A stretch of DNA of 64,000 nucleotides from Rhodobacteraceae bacterium DSL-40. GTDB lineage: Bacteria > Pseudomonadota > Alphaproteobacteria > Rhodobacterales > Rhodobacteraceae. The position numbers and the translations under genes are program-made. Shown piece by piece: positions 1 to 8,451 of this stretch; the stretch's first letter is position 1, and each line of letters begins with the position of its first letter. The stretch lies in the NCBI GenBank assembly GCA_003258405.1, contig QKPN01000001.1, positions 124,001-188,000 of the forward strand, read 5' to 3'. A model generated the notes under the pieces. It ran no database searches and was not told where the DNA came from. It saw nothing but the letters and a program-made list of their open reading frames with translations.

Positions 1-1
1 C

Positions 2-760
2 CTGCTGGCGCGCGAGGCCGGGCTGAGGGTGGTCTGGGATTTTCGCAGTGCGGATGTGGCAAGTGGCGGTGAGGGAGCCCCGCTCGTCCCTTACTTTCAT
101 TTTGCCTGCGCTCGCCGGATCGGGGCGGCCGGTCCGATCGCCTTCCTCAATCTCGGCGGGGTGGGTAATGTGACCTGGGTCGATCCGGCGGCTGCGGCGC
201 CAGAGGCACAGAGCGCTTTACTCGCGTTTGATACTGGGCCCGGTAATGCGCTCATCGACGATTTCCTGAAGCTTCGGCTCGGGCTTGCCTACGATGCGGA
301 GGGCCAGATCGCGGCGACAGGACGGGTCGACGCAGCGGTTCTGTCCGACCTGGCAACGCACCCGTTTCTGATGCGGTCGCCACCGAAGTCGCTCGACCGG
401 CAGGATTTTCATGGCTTCCTGGAGCGAGTTGCGCATCTCTCGACAGAAGACGGCACGGCCACGCTGACCGCGCTCACGGCAGCCTGTGTGGCAGAGGCGG
501 CGCGCCACTTTCCGCGACCAGTTGATCGTTGGTTGGTTTGCGGAGGCGGACGGCTCAACCGCTCATTGATGGCCCGTCTCGGTCAGTCGACAAATGCCCC
601 CGTCGATGCCGTCGAGGCGGTCGGTCTCGACGGCGACATGCTGGAGGCGCAGGCCTTCGCCTTTCTGGCTGTCCGCGTCCTGAAGGGGTTGCCGACCTCT
701 GGGCCATCGACGACCGGCGCGCGCTTGCCGGTTTGTGGCGGACGCATCTCGCGGGGATGA
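2..760 (+). CDS. anmK: anhydro-N-acetylmuramic acid kinase, 5'-truncated by window edge
   Basis: C-terminal two thirds of AnmK, the ASKHA-fold kinase that phosphorylates 1,6-anhydro-MurNAc during cell-wall recycling to give MurNAc-6-P. The frame is open to the window edge. It starts within the conserved stretch VVWDFRSADVASGGEGAPLVP, which matches the family's DFRxxDxAxGGxGAPLxP sugar-binding segment. NLGGVGNVTW, FDTGPGNALIDDF and the C-terminal VCGGGRLNRSLM follow; these are the kinase's phosphate- and nucleotide-binding loops. The start codon lies outside the window. The tail after residue 235 of the visible part is short and poorly conserved. Identification is secure. Confidence 0.93.
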   Translation: MLAREAGLRVVWDFRSADVASGGEGAPLVPYFHFACARRIGAAGPIAFLNLGGVGNVTWVDPAAAAPEAQSALLAFDTGPGNALIDDFLKLRLGLAYDAEGQIAATGRVDAAVLSDLATHPFLMRSPPKSLDRQDFHGFLERVAHLSTEDGTATLTALTAACVAEAARHFPRPVDRWLVCGGGRLNRSLMARLGQSTNAPVDAVEAVGLDGDMLEAQAFAFLAVRVLKGLPTSGPSTTGARLPVCGGRISRG

Positions 761-895
761 GCGGGGTTTGATGGCGGATTCCCGGCGGGTGATGCAGAGC
801 GGACACGTTTCCGCCGTCCTTGTTGCTGGCGTGCGAGAGCCAAAGCGACTAGATTCCCTGAAAACGCTGGCACTCAGTCCAGGACGAGGCGATCG

Positions 896-2026
896 ATGCA
901 GTTTCCCCGAAAAGCCGCGCAGGCTGTTAGCGCGCTGGTCATTGCCGCGATGGTTGCGGGTTGCACGCTGCCGCGCTCCGGCCCGACCACGCGCGAAATT
1001 CTTTCAGGTGGCGACAATCCGGCGATTGGTCTTCATATCGTGAGCGTGACGCCGGCCGTCGCAGCCGCGACGCACTATTCCGAACCCCTCGGCTTCGGCT
1101 CGGATTTCACAGGCGCGGGCTTGCTTGGCGCCGATGTGATCCGGGCGGGGGATACGCTCTCCGTTGCGGTCTGGGAAAATGTGGATGCCGGTCTGCTGGC
1201 TGGCGTCGGCCAGAAGGTCACCGCTGTCGATCAGCTTCAGGTCGATCAGGCCGGCAATATCTTCATGCCGTATGTCGGCCAGATCGAGGCGGCCGGCCGA
1301 ACGCCGGAGCAGCTGCGCACCGAGATCACCCGCAGTCTTGCGCCTCAGACGCCGGATCCTCAGGTCGAGGTGCGCCGCATCGCAGGTGATGGCTCGACGG
1401 TGAGCGTCCTGGGCGCGGTCGCTTCGGCGGGAGTCTATCCGATCGAAGCTCCGACGCGGCGGCTTTCTTCCATGCTTGCGCGTGCCGGCGGGGTAGGTAT
1501 CGAGCCCGACATTGCTCAGATTCGGGTCGAGCGCAATGGCCGGGTCGGCCGGGTCTGGCTCCAGGATCTCTATGACACGCCCGCTTATGATATTGCGCTG
1601 CGTGGAGGCGACAAGATCATCGTCGAGCAGGATCGGCGAGCCTTTACCGCGCTTGGGGCGACCGAGCAGCAGGCGCGGGTGAATTTCACCAAGCCCAACA
1701 TGAGCGCCATCGAGGCGATTGCTGCGGCGGGAGGGCTCGACGGGGATGCGGCCGATCCGACCGGCATCTTCGTCTTCCGTTCCGAGCGAGCCGATGTGGC
1801 GAGCAGGGTGCTGGGCGGTGTTGCCGTGTCAGGCCCGCAGCGCATGGCCTACGTAATGAATCTCACGGAGCCAGAGGGAATGTTTGCGGCCCGGGAGTTC
1901 ACCATTCGTGACGAGGACACGGTGTACATTACCGAGGCGCCGTTCAAGGCTTGGCGGCAGATCATTGGCCTGACTGCGACAACGGTGGCCCTCGGCGGGT
2001 CTGTGGCGGCAATCGCAAGTCGTTGA
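896..2026 (+). CDS. polysaccharide export lipoprotein (Wza/KpsD-like, SLBB domains)
   Basis: Outer-membrane polysaccharide export protein, 376 residues. It begins with a lipoprotein signal peptide whose lipobox is VAGC, so Cys23 should be acylated. A poly_export domain follows (LSVAVWENVDAGLL, then VDQAGNIFMPYVGQIEAAGRTPEQLRTEI), then two SLBB-like beta-grasp repeats (VSVLGAVASAGVYPIEAPTR; TALGATEQQARVNF). A hydrophobic C-terminal segment (IIGLTATTVALGGSVAAIAS) could cross the outer membrane as Wza's helix does. GAGG lies 7 bases before the ATG. No other capsule or exopolysaccharide genes are in view, so the polymer is unknown. It is followed at once by a strong inverted repeat. Confidence 0.88.
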   Translation: MQFPRKAAQAVSALVIAAMVAGCTLPRSGPTTREILSGGDNPAIGLHIVSVTPAVAAATHYSEPLGFGSDFTGAGLLGADVIRAGDTLSVAVWENVDAGLLAGVGQKVTAVDQLQVDQAGNIFMPYVGQIEAAGRTPEQLRTEITRSLAPQTPDPQVEVRRIAGDGSTVSVLGAVASAGVYPIEAPTRRLSSMLARAGGVGIEPDIAQIRVERNGRVGRVWLQDLYDTPAYDIALRGGDKIIVEQDRRAFTALGATEQQARVNFTKPNMSAIEAIAAAGGLDGDAADPTGIFVFRSERADVASRVLGGVAVSGPQRMAYVMNLTEPEGMFAAREFTIRDEDTVYITEAPFKAWRQIIGLTATTVALGGSVAAIASR

Positions 2027-2038
2027 TCGGCGGGGCAC

Positions 2039-2077
2039 GAGATAATCCACATCACGAGTTGTGATGTGGATTATCTC
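2039..2077. repeat. 17-bp perfect inverted repeat, 5-nt loop
   Basis: Arms GAGATAATCCACATCAC (2039-2055) and its exact complement (2061-2077) flank the loop GAGTT, 12 bp after the export-gene stop. An A/T-rich sequence follows but no T-run, so this could be a terminator of either strand or an operator. A second small palindrome, CAAAC-N4-GTTTG, begins at its edge (2077-2090). Confidence 0.8.
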
Positions 2078-2121
2078 AAACATTCGTTTGAATGATGATA
2101 TCGGATGATTATGTTCATCTG

Positions 2122-2139
2122 CGAAGCGATCACGCTTCG
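2122..2139. promoter_or_regulatory. 7-bp inverted repeat just upstream of the small membrane-protein gene
   Basis: CGAAGCG-N4-CGCTTCG ends 5 bases before the GGAG ribosome binding site of the next gene. Its position suggests an operator or an mRNA structure that controls initiation. No regulator can be assigned from the sequence. Confidence 0.4.
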
Positions 2140-2154
2140 TGAATGGAGCAAGCC

Positions 2155-2388
2155 ATGACGTATCAAGAACAGGCCCGCAGCGGCCGCAGCCTCGCCTCGG
2201 GGTCATCGAACGGGGTGCTGGCATCTCTGCTACTCGTTCTCGGCACCGTCCTTTTCCTCGCCGTTTTCGGCAACGGAGAGCCATACGCCGTTTCGGACCC
2301 GTACGACTCGCTGACGCAGAGTGTCCGGGCACCGCAGAACATCGCCGACTGGCGCGGTAACAGCGCGCATATTCCGGCGGCCGAATGA
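2155..2388 (+). CDS. small single-pass membrane protein, function unknown
   Basis: 77-residue protein with a Ser/Gly-rich N terminus, one hydrophobic helix (VLASLLLVLGTVLFLAVFGN, about residues 20-39) and a polar Pro/Tyr-containing tail. I chose ATG 2155 because GGAG lies 6 bases before it; an in-frame ATG at 2143 would add four residues but has no ribosome binding site. It sits alone between the polysaccharide exporter and queA, with palindromes on its 5' side and a long hairpin after its stop. I do not recognise the family. Codon use resembles its neighbours. Confidence 0.6.
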   Translation: MTYQEQARSGRSLASGSSNGVLASLLLVLGTVLFLAVFGNGEPYAVSDPYDSLTQSVRAPQNIADWRGNSAHIPAAE

Positions 2389-2400
2389 GCCCTGATTGAG

Positions 2401-2435
2401 ACCGGTTCCGTCCGACAAGCTCGTCCGGAACCGGT
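2401..2435 (+). terminator. strong hairpin after the small membrane-protein gene
   Basis: Arms ACCGGTTCCG (2401-2410) and CGGAACCGGT (2426-2435) pair perfectly. There is a further GAC/GTC pairing inside. No T-run follows, so termination would need Rho or the hairpin may act as a stabilising 3' end. Confidence 0.45.
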
Positions 2436-2511
2436 TGGCTGCATCGCGAAGGCCGTTGCCGCGGACCCGGCAAGCGTGCATATGAGCCGCTACAATACCT
2501 GAGCCTGCCCG

Positions 2512-3567
2512 ATGCGCCTTGATGATTTTGATTTCTCCCTGCCTGAAGACTTGATCGCGCTCCGTCCTGTGCGGCCACGCCCAGCTTCTCGGCTGCTTGT
2601 ATCCCAAGGCGGCGGGATCATTGACTCGAGCGTCGCTCGTTTGGGCGAACATCTTCGCGACGGCGATCTTCTGATTTTGAACGACACACGCGTCATTCCG
2701 GGGCGGTTGCAAGGCTTCCGTGCGCGGCGAGGCGGGGCGGGTGCGCGCATCGAGATCACGCTCATTGCGGCGCGGCCAGATGGAAGCTGGCAGGCGTTGG
2801 CGCGACCCGGCAAGCGGCTCGCTGTCGGTGACCGGATCGAGTTCACGGCAGTTCTCAGCGCCGAGGTTCTCGACAAATCCGGGGCTGAAGTCGCGCTTGC
2901 GTTTTCATGCAGCGGGCCTGCTTTCGAGGCCGCACTGGAAGAGGCGGGCGAAATGCCCCTTCCACCCTACATCGCTCAGCGGCGGGCCGTCGATGCTCAG
3001 GACCGGGAAGACTACCAGACCGTCTTTGCTCGAAATCCCGGCGCCGTTGCCGCACCGACGGCATCGCTCCATTTTGATGAGGCTCTTCTCGCCGGGCTCG
3101 AAGCGCGCGGCATCCGTTTTGCCCGTGTCACGCTGCACGTTGGGGCAGGGACATTCCTGCCTGTGAAGGTCGAGGATATCGAGAACCATCGGATGCACAG
3201 CGAGTGGGGCGAGATCGGGCCCGAGACAGCTGAGTGTGTCATGGAAACACGGGCCTCGGGCGGCAGAGTGATCCCGGTCGGGACGACAGCGCTCCGGGTG
3301 CTCGAGACTGCGGCATCTTCGTCCGGCCAAATCGTGCCCTGGCGGGGCGAGACCGAAATCTTCATCCGCCCCGGTTATGAATTTCGCGTCACCGATGGGC
3401 TCATGACCAACTTCCACCTGCCGCGCTCGACGCTGCTCATGCTGGTTTCGGCGCTCATGGGGTGCGAACGGATCAAGGCGATCTATGCTCACGCCATCCT
3501 GGAACGCTACCGCTTCTTCTCTTACGGAGATTCCTCACTGCTGATCCCGCGCCCTCCCGTGGGCTGA
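2512..3567 (+). CDS. queA: S-adenosylmethionine:tRNA ribosyltransferase-isomerase
   Basis: QueA transfers and isomerises the ribosyl part of SAM onto 7-aminomethyl-7-deazaguanine at tRNA position 34, giving epoxyqueuosine. The length (351 residues) is normal. Family landmarks are visible throughout: the N-terminal [42 protein letters not shown], then [31 protein letters not shown] and HRMHSEW, and near the C terminus [21 protein letters not shown]. The start is the ATG beginning [16 protein letters not shown], which matches the family N terminus. It stands alone; other queuosine genes are not in the window. Confidence 0.97.
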   Translation: MRLDDFDFSLPEDLIALRPVRPRPASRLLVSQGGGIIDSSVARLGEHLRDGDLLILNDTRVIPGRLQGFRARRGGAGARIEITLIAARPDGSWQALARPGKRLAVGDRIEFTAVLSAEVLDKSGAEVALAFSCSGPAFEAALEEAGEMPLPPYIAQRRAVDAQDREDYQTVFARNPGAVAAPTASLHFDEALLAGLEARGIRFARVTLHVGAGTFLPVKVEDIENHRMHSEWGEIGPETAECVMETRASGGRVIPVGTTALRVLETAASSSGQIVPWRGETEIFIRPGYEFRVTDGLMTNFHLPRSTLLMLVSALMGCERIKAIYAHAILERYRFFSYGDSSLLIPRPPVG

Positions 3568-3667
3568 AATACGGCCACTTTCCTTGCCCAGCTTTGTCGC
3601 CGGGCTAACCCTTTTTTGTCCGCTTTGTGCTATCGGGACGCTGCATCGCGTCTTCAGGATTCATCCA

Positions 3668-4936
3668 ATGCTGCAAGTTCTGACCAATTCCTGGGCGCTG
3701 CTGCTCGGACTTCTTCTCCTGCTTGTCGGCAACGGCCTGCAGGGCACGCTTCTCGGTATCCGTGGCGCAATCGAGGGCTACGATGCCGCGACGATGTCCT
3801 GGGTGATGTCCGCCTACTTCGCCGGTTTCCTCCTTGGATCGCGTCGGGCACCGGTGATGATCCGCAGCGTCGGTCATGTGCGGGTCTTCGCAGCGCTGGC
3901 GTCGATGATCTCCGCAGTATTCATCCTCTATGCTGCCGCCCCGAGCCCGATCGCCTGGGTCGCGATGCGCTTCGTGGTCGGCTTCTGCTTCTCCGGCGTC
4001 TATGTCGTGACGGAGAGCTGGCTGAATGAAGCTTCGACAAACGAGAACCGCGGCAAAGCGCTCTCACTCTATATCATCGTGCAGATGCTGGGCCTGATCT
4101 CGGCTCAGGGCATCGTGAATATCGGCGATCCCTCAGGATATGATCTGTTTATTCTGATGTCGGTTCTGGTTTCGGTGTCGTTCCTGCCGATCCTGCTTTC
4201 CGTAAGCCCGGCCCCGTCGTTCTCCACCACGAAGCCCATGACATTGCGGCAACTTTTCGAGACCTCGCCTCTCGGCTGTGTCGGCATCTTGCTGCTCGGG
4301 GGAGTCTTTGCGGGGCTTCTCGGCATGGCTTCTGTCTTCGGTACCGAGCGCGGATTTGACGTCGCTCAGATCTCGATTTTCGTTGCTGCCATCTATGCTG
4401 GCGGTCTCGTCTTTCAGGTCCCGATCGGAATTCTCTCCGACCGGATGGATCGCCGCATTGTCATCATTATCGTGACTGCCACGGGAGCGCTGCTCAGCGC
4501 TGTCGCGATGCCGTTTGCCAGCAGTTTCGAGGTGGTTGTGGCACTCGGCTTCATGCTTGGTGGTGTTGCCAATCCGCTCTACTCGCTGCTGATTGCCTAT
4601 ACGAACGACTACCTTGAGCCATCCGACATGGCTGCGGCTTCGGGCGGAATGCTTTTCATGAATGGCCTTGGCGCAACGCTTGGCCCGATGCTGATCGGCT
4701 GGATGATGCGGGTCTGGGGCGCGGATGCGTTCTTTGTCTATATCGTCGTCCTGCTGGCCGCGATCGCACTTTTTGCGCTCTACAGGTCGACACAGCGCGC
4801 AGCACCCAGCCCGGATGAAGCAATGCCCTATACGCCGGTTTCACCGCAGGGGTCGCCCGTTGCGCTTGAGCTCGCCCAGGAGGTTGCGATCGATCTTGCT
4901 GAGGCTCAGGAGGATAGCCGTGGCGCAATGTCTTGA
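3668..4936 (+). CDS. major facilitator superfamily transporter, YcaD-like
   Basis: 422-residue inner-membrane transporter with about 12 hydrophobic segments. The N-terminal half carries GNGLQGTLLGIRG and the motif-A-like stretch GFLLGSRRAPVMIRSVGHVR between helices 2 and 3. The second half repeats it as VFQVPIGILSDRMDRRIVII. The combination and the TESWLNE motif in helix 4-5 resemble the YcaD/UMF1-like branch rather than drug-proton antiporters; substrate unknown. An upstream ATG at 3584 would add 28 residues. I prefer 3668 because AGGA lies 8 bases before it and the first helix then starts properly. The last 45 residues are a polar cytoplasmic tail. Confidence 0.85.
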   Translation: MLQVLTNSWALLLGLLLLLVGNGLQGTLLGIRGAIEGYDAATMSWVMSAYFAGFLLGSRRAPVMIRSVGHVRVFAALASMISAVFILYAAAPSPIAWVAMRFVVGFCFSGVYVVTESWLNEASTNENRGKALSLYIIVQMLGLISAQGIVNIGDPSGYDLFILMSVLVSVSFLPILLSVSPAPSFSTTKPMTLRQLFETSPLGCVGILLLGGVFAGLLGMASVFGTERGFDVAQISIFVAAIYAGGLVFQVPIGILSDRMDRRIVIIIVTATGALLSAVAMPFASSFEVVVALGFMLGGVANPLYSLLIAYTNDYLEPSDMAAASGGMLFMNGLGATLGPMLIGWMMRVWGADAFFVYIVVLLAAIALFALYRSTQRAAPSPDEAMPYTPVSPQGSPVALELAQEVAIDLAEAQEDSRGAMS

Positions 4937-5050
4937 CCCAGCCATTTTACCGGGCGGATAATTTCATTCTACTCGTAGTTCGGCGCTATTTCCTTTTGTT
5001 TGCTGCGCTGCGACAATGACGCCGCAGAACTTGGCGGGGAAGGGACAAGA

Positions 5051-5617
5051 GTGGACAAGCGAGCGGAACAGATTCTGACCTTCTGGTTCGATGAACTGGG
5101 CATGGCGGATTGGTACGAAGGAACGCCGGAACTCGATGCAATGATCCGGCAGCGTTTCGAAGGCATCTGGGGGTTTGCTGCCCGTGGTGATCTTGATGCC
5201 TGGATTTGTGAACCGATGACCAGCCTCGCTCTTCTCGTTGTGCTCGACCAGTTTCCGCGCAACATGTTCCGGGGTGAACGCAAGGCGTTCTCAACGGATC
5301 TCAAAGCGCTCAAGGCGGCCAAGCAGGTGATTGCCCTAGGTCACGACAAGCGGATCGACATGCCGGGGCGGCAGTTCTTCTACCTTCCCTTCATGCATTC
5401 GGAAATCGGCTCCGAGCAGGAACATGCCGTGCGGCTCTACCTCCTCGCCGGAGCAAAAGAGCAGCTTCTGCATGCCCGGGCTCACCGCTGGGTCATTCGC
5501 AAGTTCGGCCGGTTTCCCCACCGCAACGAAGTATTCGGACGCAAGAGCACGCCCGCCGAAGAGGCATATCTCGCGGCAGGTGGTTACAAGGCCGCGCTCG
5601 AGGCAGTTGCCGACTGA
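5051..5617 (+). CDS. DUF924 family protein
   Basis: 188-residue all-helical protein of the DUF924 family, which has a TPR-like fold and no established activity. Family signatures are ILTFWFDE at the start, LALLVVLDQFPRNMFRG in the middle and FFYLPFMHSE later, all well conserved. I chose GTG 5051, preceded by AAGGGA, since the family normally begins just before FWF; an ATG at 5000 would add 17 atypical residues. It is monocistronic, between the MFS gene and lpdA. Confidence 0.88.
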   Translation: MDKRAEQILTFWFDELGMADWYEGTPELDAMIRQRFEGIWGFAARGDLDAWICEPMTSLALLVVLDQFPRNMFRGERKAFSTDLKALKAAKQVIALGHDKRIDMPGRQFFYLPFMHSEIGSEQEHAVRLYLLAGAKEQLLHARAHRWVIRKFGRFPHRNEVFGRKSTPAEEAYLAAGGYKAALEAVAD

Positions 5618-5806
5618 TCCGACAAAGGTTCAGTGTTGTACTGCTTCATTGTGATTCGCTGCGCCTGCGTGCCTTGCGTGGTGTCGACAGTACGCAACGG
5701 ATTGGTTTAATCTCGAACGATCCCGGCGATTGCGTCGAAATCCCGTTTGATCCTCCACTCGCAAACACTTATCACGAGGTCAGGGTAAATATCTCTGGGG
5801 GAATGA

Positions 5807-7204
5807 ATGATGGCGGTCCAGAACTTTGACGTGGTGGTGATCGGAGCCGGGCCCGGTGGCTATGTTGCGGCGATCCGGGCGGCTCAGCTCGGTCTGAAGA
5901 CTGCGGTCGTCGAACGGGAGCATCTGGGCGGCATCTGTCTGAACTGGGGCTGTATCCCGACCAAGGCACTTCTTCGTTCGTCCGAAGTCTTCCATCTCAT
6001 GCACCGTGCGAAGGAATTCGGCCTGAAGGCCGACGGCATCGGCTACGATATTGATGCGGTGGTGAAGCGCTCTCGCGGTGTTGCCAAACAGCTCAGCGGC
6101 GGTGTCGGTCATCTTCTGAAGAAGAACAAGGTCACGGTCGTCATGGGCGAGGCCTCGCTTCCGGCAAAAGGCAAGGTCTCTGTCAAGACTGACAAGGGGA
6201 CTGAGGAGCTTCAGGCCAAGAACATCATTCTCGCCACCGGCGCACGGGCCCGTGATCTGCCCGGGCTCGAGGCGGACGGGAAGCGAGTCTGGAGCTACAA
6301 GCACGCGCTCATGCCGCCGCACATGCCCAAGAAGTTGCTCGTTATCGGTTCGGGCGCCATCGGAATCGAATTCGCGAGCTTCTTCAACACTCTTGGGGCC
6401 GAAACGACGGTGGTCGAAGTCCTTGACCGGATCCTGCCGGTCGAAGATGCGGAAATCTCGGCTTTCGCGAAGAAGCAGTTCGAAAAGCAGAAGATGAAGA
6501 TCCTCGAGAAGGCTACGGTCAAGAAGCTCGACCGGACTGCCGACAAGGTGACCGCGCATATCGAGAAGGATGGCAAGGTTACGACGCAGGATTTCGACAC
6601 GGTGATCTCGGCTGTCGGAATCGTCGGTAATGTCGAAGGGCTCGGTCTGGAGGCCTTGGGTGTGAAGGTCGATCGGACTCATGTCGTGACAGACGAATTC
6701 TGCCGCACGGGTATCGATGGGCTCTATGCAATCGGCGACATTGCCGGTGCACCGTGGCTTGCGCACAAGGCAAGTCATGAAGGCGTGATGGTGGCCGAAC
6801 TCATTGCTGGAAAGCATGCGCATCCCGTCAAGCCCGAGAGCATCGCCGGATGCACCTACTGCCACCCGCAGGTGGCGAGCGTCGGGCTGACCGAAGCCAA
6901 GGCTAAGGAAAAGGGCTATCAGGTCAAGGTTGGGCGCTTCCCGTTCATTGGCAATGGGAAGGCGATCGCGCTTGGCGAGCCGGAAGGGATGATCAAGACG
7001 GTTTTCGACGCCAAGACGGGCGAGCTTCTTGGCGCCCACATGATCGGGGCCGAGGTGACGGAACTTATCCAAGGATATGTGGTTGGCCGAACACTCGAGA
7101 CGACAGAAGTGGAACTGATGAACACGGTCTTCCCGCATCCGACCCTGTCCGAGATGATGCACGAGAGCGTGCTCGATGCATACGGGCGGGCAATTCACTT
7201 CTGA
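5807..7204 (+). CDS. lpdA: dihydrolipoyl dehydrogenase (E3)
   Basis: FAD-dependent E3 component that reoxidises dihydrolipoamide of 2-oxoacid dehydrogenase or glycine-cleavage complexes and passes electrons to NAD+. 465 residues, normal length. Visible are the FAD-binding GAGPGG (residues 13-18), the redox-active disulfide GGICLNWGC (Cys44 and Cys49), the NAD-binding GSGAIGIEF, and the C-terminal catalytic HPHPTLSEMMHE, whose His acts as base. The CLNWGC variant is the one usual in alphaproteobacterial pyruvate-dehydrogenase E3s. No E1 or E2 genes are adjacent, so its partner complex is encoded elsewhere. GGGGGA precedes the ATG-ATG start. Confidence 0.96.
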   Translation: MMAVQNFDVVVIGAGPGGYVAAIRAAQLGLKTAVVEREHLGGICLNWGCIPTKALLRSSEVFHLMHRAKEFGLKADGIGYDIDAVVKRSRGVAKQLSGGVGHLLKKNKVTVVMGEASLPAKGKVSVKTDKGTEELQAKNIILATGARARDLPGLEADGKRVWSYKHALMPPHMPKKLLVIGSGAIGIEFASFFNTLGAETTVVEVLDRILPVEDAEISAFAKKQFEKQKMKILEKATVKKLDRTADKVTAHIEKDGKVTTQDFDTVISAVGIVGNVEGLGLEALGVKVDRTHVVTDEFCRTGIDGLYAIGDIAGAPWLAHKASHEGVMVAELIAGKHAHPVKPESIAGCTYCHPQVASVGLTEAKAKEKGYQVKVGRFPFIGNGKAIALGEPEGMIKTVFDAKTGELLGAHMIGAEVTELIQGYVVGRTLETTEVELMNTVFPHPTLSEMMHESVLDAYGRAIHF

Positions 7205-7215
7205 TCAAGACGGCG

Positions 7216-7242
7216 CGCGGCCCGGAACGCATCCGGGCCGCG
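7216..7242 (+). terminator. GC-rich hairpin after lpdA
   Basis: CGCGGCCCGG (7216-7225) and CCGGGCCGCG (7233-7242) form a perfect 10-bp stem with a 7-nt loop, 12 bases after the lpdA stop. It lacks a T-run. It also lies between convergent genes, so it may serve both strands. Confidence 0.55.
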
Positions 7243-7250
7243 TCTGCTCG

Positions 7251-7272
7251 CATGTATCTCACATGTATCTCA
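7251..7272. repeat. perfect 11-bp tandem duplication
   Basis: CATGTATCTCA occurs twice head to tail (7251-7261, 7262-7272). The second copy contains the stop codon of the minus-strand hydrolase gene. It looks like a small replication-slippage duplication. Confidence 0.85.
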
Positions 7273-8277
7273 GTCGGCTGCCGGCCGTAGGCTTTCGAGA
7301 AAGTCGACAACGGCAGCTTCGATGTCCCCATGAACCCTTTGCCGCGCCTGCGGCTTGCCGCTGCAGAGGCTGGGATCCCCCCCTTCTTCCCTGAGAATTC
7401 GTGCGCCTGTCTTTGTGCAAAGCCCGAACGTGTCCGCGGGTGAAGCATCGAGCAATGACCAGGTTGCCGTCGCTTCAGCACGAAGCGCTGCGGCCTCTGT
7501 GTTCTGCGGTCCAGTTTCAATCAGTCCGATCGGAACGGCAAGGTCAGCTAGATTGGATGCGGTGAAGGCTGCGACATACTCAGGGTTGACTGCAATTGCC
7601 GCAGAGATGCGTTGATCACGGCGAAGTTGTCCAAGACGCTTATAATCCGCCGAGGTAAGGGAATCTCCGGCGGCTGCTCGCCAGGCGCACTCCGATCGCG
7701 CTGGGTCAGCGTCGCAGAAATGGTCATACTGACTCACATCCAAGGGAACGCCAGCGACAATGAGCGCCGCCGTACCTCCAAGCTGAAAGCCCAAGACTGC
7801 GACTCGGCGAGAATCGACATGTGCTGCCCAGCGGGGCTCTTCCTCAAGCAGGGAAAGTGCCGTGGAGATGTCTTCGGTTCGCCGCCAGATTTCGTCTTGA
7901 GCTTCGCCAGGACGTCTAGGGGCGCGCGCGTTGACCTCGACGGCGACATAGCCATTTGCGGCAAGTCGCGCCGAGAGCCATGCACCGGAATCTGCAGCTG
8001 ATCTCAGTCCGCCGTGCGAGATGATGACGGCCATGAAGCGCCCAGCGGCCAGTTCGGCATCGCGAAAAGCCGACACGCCAGCAAAGACGGCATTGGCTCC
8101 GACCTCTGCTTCGAGACCTCCATCCAACGCAGGATACCAGACGGTGATCGAGACTGGTCTTCCGGAGGTGCCGCCGGGGCTTCCAAATGTGGAGACACCG
8201 ATCGGTGCTGCCGTTGATAATGCGTTGCTATTAATCAAAGCAATAATGGACGCACCGAGAATGGCTGAAATACGCAT
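7270..8277 (-). CDS. secreted alpha/beta hydrolase, dienelactone hydrolase-like
   Basis: 335-residue predicted periplasmic hydrolase. From ATG 8277 it begins with a short signal peptide (MRISAILGASIIALINSNALSTAAP). The mature part shows ITVWYPA, an oxyanion-type strand VIISHGG, and AVLGFQLGGTAAL where the nucleophile elbow GxSxGG should be. In the elbow the usual Ser is Gln (GFQLGG), which is atypical and may mean loss or change of catalysis. A C-terminal HGDIEAAVVDFL could supply the His. It resembles predicted dienelactone hydrolases; substrate unknown. It is convergent with lpdA and is followed on its 5' side by the sat terminator. Confidence 0.7.
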   Translation of the reverse strand: MRISAILGASIIALINSNALSTAAPIGVSTFGSPGGTSGRPVSITVWYPALDGGLEAEVGANAVFAGVSAFRDAELAAGRFMAVIISHGGLRSAADSGAWLSARLAANGYVAVEVNARAPRRPGEAQDEIWRRTEDISTALSLLEEEPRWAAHVDSRRVAVLGFQLGGTAALIVAGVPLDVSQYDHFCDADPARSECAWRAAAGDSLTSADYKRLGQLRRDQRISAAIAVNPEYVAAFTASNLADLAVPIGLIETGPQNTEAAALRAEATATWSLLDASPADTFGLCTKTGARILREEGGDPSLCSGKPQARQRVHGDIEAAVVDFLESLRPAAD

Positions 8278-8387
8278 AGTTTGATAAGTCCCCGAGGGTT
8301 CCCCATCGGATAGATTGGGGCGGCCATTTTGACGCCCCAAGACCGCTTCGAAAAGATCTGCACTGCTAGAGTCTTCCGGCGTAAGGC

Positions 8388-8421
8388 AAAAAAAAGGCGG
8401 TGTTCCGAAGAACACCGCCTT
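8388..8421 (-). terminator. Rho-independent terminator of sat-cysC
   Basis: Read on the minus strand, GGCGGTGTTC and GAACACCGCC form a perfect 10-bp stem around a TTCG tetraloop (8396-8419). It extends by two A/T pairs and is followed by eight T (8395-8388). This is a textbook intrinsic terminator 30 bases after the sat-cysC stop. Confidence 0.95.
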
Positions 8422-8451
8422 GCGATTGGTCTGAAGGGAAATCCGACAGCC

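Noticed and set aside
5780-7198. 472-codon open frame antisense to lpdA
   Set aside because: It is a shadow of the lpdA codon bias: composition is Arg/His/Asp-rich with no domain, while lpdA on the other strand is unambiguous.
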